A stretch of 64,000 bases of DNA from Flavobacterium sp. (lineage in GTDB: Bacteria > Bacteroidota > Bacteroidia > Flavobacteriales > Flavobacteriaceae). Position numbers and translations under genes: made by a program. This document shows positions 62,100 through 64,000 of this stretch, in pieces. Positions within the stretch are counted from its first letter, which is position 1. Every line of letters begins with the position of its first letter. The stretch spans positions 62,001 through 126,000 of the forward strand of contig JAHEZJ010000006.1 of NCBI GenBank assembly GCA_023251135.1, given 5' to 3'. Below the pieces are notes generated by a model. It ran no database searches. It saw only the letters and a program-made list of their open reading frames with translations, and was not told the DNA's origin.

Positions 62100-62147
62100 A
62101 CTGGCTCGGTTCATAGAATTAAGTTTCTATGAATCGAGCCAGTTTTT
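62100..62147. terminator. Bidirectional terminator overlapping the next gene's last codons
   Basis: Nineteen-bp stem ACTGGCTCGGTTCATAGAA (62100-62118) with TTCTATGAATCGAGCCAGT (62125-62143), one G-T pair, then TTTTT. The right arm is the end of the minus-strand LytTR gene: TGG CTC GAT TCA TAG encodes WLDS-stop. Confidence 0.85.
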
Positions 62148-62885
62148 GAAGTTATTGATTTCTTTTTTGCTTAAAATGATAGGCTCTGTATCGGGAACGG
62201 CAACCTTCAGAAGAATTTCTATTTTCTGACTTGAATGTTTGACGATTTCCTGAATATAGTTTCGGTTGACACTATATTTTCGATTGATTTTAAAGAAAAG
62301 AGTCGGATCAAGTTTATCGATGAGGTCTTTTAAATTGTTGTTGTACAAATAACTGCTACCGGAATTGGTGTAGATAAACAAGTGTTTTCCGGTGGCAAAA
62401 AAATAGGTAATCGAAGTATCATTCACAGAGATCAGTTTGTCTCTGTGGTTCACCAAAAAATGATGCTGAATATGACTTTGGTTTTCAATCTCCACCAGAG
62501 ATTCAACAATTGAATTGCTGTTAAACGTTTCTTTTATGTTTTTGTATTTGTGTAAAGCCTCCAGTAACTCCTCTTCTTCATAAGGTTTGAGAAGGTAATC
62601 GATCGTAAAATGCTTGAAAACTTTGACCGCATAAGAGTCATAAGCAGTAATAAAAATAACAGGACATGAAACAAGAGTTTGCTCAAAAATATCAAGACTT
62701 TTGCCATCACCTAAATGGATGTCCATAAAGGCCAGATCAACCGTATTTGCTGCAAAAAAAGCAACAGCATCCCTTACAGATTTTAGTACCGTAATTTCCC
62801 TGATCGGAATTATACTTTGTTGCTCTAATATAGATTTTAGATAGCTTGAAGCGAGATGTTCATCTTCAACAACGACTATTTTCAT
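62127..62885 (-). CDS. LytTR-family response regulator, no kinase beside it
   Basis: 252 residues. Receiver domain with acidic E7/D8, phosphorylated D55 (AFMDIHLG) and K100 (LLKP); LytTR domain about 140-252 (HFLVNHRDKLISVNDTSITYFFATGKHLFIYT, FFKINRKYSVNRNYI). No kinase gene adjoins; the kinase at 58440 may serve both regulators or the partner lies elsewhere. Convergent with the beta-barrel receptor, sharing its terminator. Confidence 0.92.
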   Translation of the reverse strand: MKIVVVEDEHLASSYLKSILEQQSIIPIREITVLKSVRDAVAFFAANTVDLAFMDIHLGDGKSLDIFEQTLVSCPVIFITAYDSYAVKVFKHFTIDYLLKPYEEEELLEALHKYKNIKETFNSNSIVESLVEIENQSHIQHHFLVNHRDKLISVNDTSITYFFATGKHLFIYTNSGSSYLYNNNLKDLIDKLDPTLFFKINRKYSVNRNYIQEIVKHSSQKIEILLKVAVPDTEPIILSKKEINNFKNWLDS

Positions 62886-62946
62886 TTCAGTTATTTTTTT
62901 GTAAAGTTAAAAAAAAACAGCATGCTGTAAAGCGTTAATGTTGTGT

Positions 62947-62983
62947 AATGCGCAATGATCAAAGATCGTTGCGCATTTTTTAT
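62947..62983 (+). terminator. Orphan terminator-like hairpin before the RHS gene
   Basis: Fourteen-bp stem AATGCGCAATGATC (62947-62960) with GATCGTTGCGCATT (62964-62977), one G-T pair, three-base loop, then a T-run on the plus strand. No plus-strand gene ends here, so it could end an unannotated small RNA (a palindrome ACAGCATGCTGT lies at about 62919-62930). The rest of 62984-63265 shows nothing decisive. Confidence 0.55.
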
Positions 62984-63265
62984 GGATTTCTACAGAGGAA
63001 TTTTACTTCCTCACCTTGATTCAAAATTTCGGATTTACTGGAAGGAAGTTTTTTGCAATACGCGCGGTTGTTGTGTTTTTAGATACGCTTATTACATTAA
63101 TACCATCGAATATTGATTTGTTTATTTTTGTAAGTTTTATCTGTTTAAATTTAATTAAGAATTACTGTTAATCGCGACTGAATCTCCTTGTTTAGGTACT
63201 CTTTTTTGTCTCTTCTGAAGACACCGCTGTAAATAAATATCATAAGATTAAAAAATGAAAAAACA

Positions 63266-64000
63266 ATGAAAAAGAAAATACATCATTTCATAATGGCACT
63301 TAATTTTTTTTACATATCATATGGTCAACAACCCTTTGATCCGATGAAAGTTATTCCTCCATCACCAACAGCAGCATCGCTTGGTGTTTATGGCAATAAT
63401 CCAGTCAATTATTATAATGGAACTGTAGGACTAACAATTCCATTATATGAAATAAAGCTAACCAATCAAACTTTACCAATCAAACTAGATTATTTTTCTT
63501 CTGGTGTTAAAGTTGCTGATAATGCAGGATGGGTTGGTTTAGGCTGGTCCATATCTGCAGGAGGAGTAATAACAAAGTTGGTTAAAGGCGGCGATGATTT
63601 ATTTGGTACATCTTCTACTAAGGAAGGATATTATAATGCAGGTGCATTACCAAATAAAATGAATGTTTTGTCGGGTAATTGGATAAATCTGAGTTCTCAC
63701 GATCAAGAGTATTTATATAATTTTAATCAGGGATGGCTAGATACTGAACCGGATACATTTAGCTATAACTTTGGCGGTTACTCAGGGAAATTTGTATTAG
63801 GAAAACTGGCCAATGGCGCTCTCGTTTATGCAGATCAAAAGAACAATTTAAAAATGCAGTATCTCCAATTAACAGATAATTGGGTTATTACGGATGCTAT
63901 AGGGACTAAATATTATTTTAATACGAGAGAGAGGGTTATAGATTATTATAGAAGTGTTACCAATGGAGATATTCCTAATGATTCACAGATTGGAACTTTT
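63266..64000 (+). CDS. N-terminal part of an RHS/YD-repeat (SpvB-like) secreted protein
   Basis: The frame is open from the ATG at 63266 to the window edge, 245 residues of what is normally a protein of 1000 or more. Signal peptide MKKKIHHFIMALNFFYISYG. The start is the conserved Bacteroidota RHS opening: PPSPTAASLGVYGNNPVNYYNG, TVGLTIPLYEIKL, LPIKLDYFSSGVKVADNAG, WVGLGWSISAGGVITK, as in SpvB/TcdB-type domains that precede YD repeats and a toxin or polymorphic tip. The C-terminal repeats and tip, and any immunity gene, lie outside the window. Confidence 0.8.
   Translation, partial: MKKKIHHFIMALNFFYISYGQQPFDPMKVIPPSPTAASLGVYGNNPVNYYNGTVGLTIPLYEIKLTNQTLPIKLDYFSSGVKVADNAGWVGLGWSISAGGVITKLVKGGDDLFGTSSTKEGYYNAGALPNKMNVLSGNWINLSSHDQEYLYNFNQGWLDTEPDTFSYNFGGYSGKFVLGKLANGALVYADQKNNLKMQYLQLTDNWVITDAIGTKYYFNTRERVIDYYRSVTNGDIPNDSQIGTF

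Overview
The window comes from a low-GC member of the Bacteroidota, most likely a Flavobacterium. The evidence is the gene content (TonB receptors with CarboxypepD_reg-like plugs, DUF6377, DUF6428 and DUF6660 proteins, LytTR two-component pairs, Bacteroidota-type SdhA/SdhB, an RHS protein) and the promoters, which repeatedly show the Bacteroidota -7 box TAnnTTTG. No rRNA, tRNA, CRISPR array, phage or complete insertion sequence was seen.

Layout. 1-1.7 kb: MocR-type regulator (cut by the window edge) divergent from an EamA exporter. 2-4.3 kb: acyl-CoA dehydrogenase/oxidase gene broken by a one-base frameshift. 4.5-11.3 kb: tautomerase-family isomerase, DUF6377 regulator, secreted GH3 glycosidase, DUF1349 protein and membrane acyltransferase. 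11.5-20 kb: small regulator-plus-enzyme modules (ArsR/old yellow enzyme, TetR/DHA2 exporter), TlpA-like protein, AraC regulator, cupin, zinc alcohol dehydrogenase. 20-21.6 kb: long AT-rich gap with repeats and a decayed gene. 21.6-30 kb: metal-efflux operon (DUF6660 - CzcA - outer-membrane factor - CzcB-like adaptor) and a P1B-type ATPase. 30-33.6 kb: tautomerase, VOC protein, then an arsenic operon (arsR - DUF6428 - an unlisted 41-residue membrane peptide - arsC) bordered by copies of a palindromic repeat. 33.6-40.2 kb: a probable metal or metallophore module: His/Cys-rich exported protein, long structured leader, ABC ATPase, TonB siderophore-type receptor, two DUF3526 permeases.

40.5-48.6 kb: DapB-like reductase, SdhB and SdhA without an adjacent SdhC, a secreted HEXXH protein, HxlR/azoreductase pair, thiolase. 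48.8-53.9 kb: TonB receptor, LLM-class oxidoreductase with its 3' end tandemly duplicated, DUF1634 and TauE/SafE membrane proteins. 54-57.7 kb: small unknown, DoxX, HxlR divergent from an NmrA-type reductase, medium-chain reductase. 57.7-62.9 kb: LytS/LytTR pair, an outer-membrane beta-barrel receptor, a second LytTR regulator. 63.3 kb to the end: start of an RHS/YD-repeat protein that leaves the window.

Themes. Several compact modules pair a thiol- or ligand-sensing repressor with a redox enzyme or pump and show visible operators. Metal handling fills 21.6-40 kb, and two metal operons share one architecture: small His/Cys-rich exported protein, hairpin-rich leader that can fold with a closing stem and three hairpins, then transport genes. 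Two repeat families are spread through the gaps: a 125-148 bp element ended by AACACATAGAAACATAG inverted repeats, and a ~33 bp palindrome (AAACCCGACAGG...) that sits behind stop codons and probably terminates transcription. All functions are read from sequence motifs; no database search was run.
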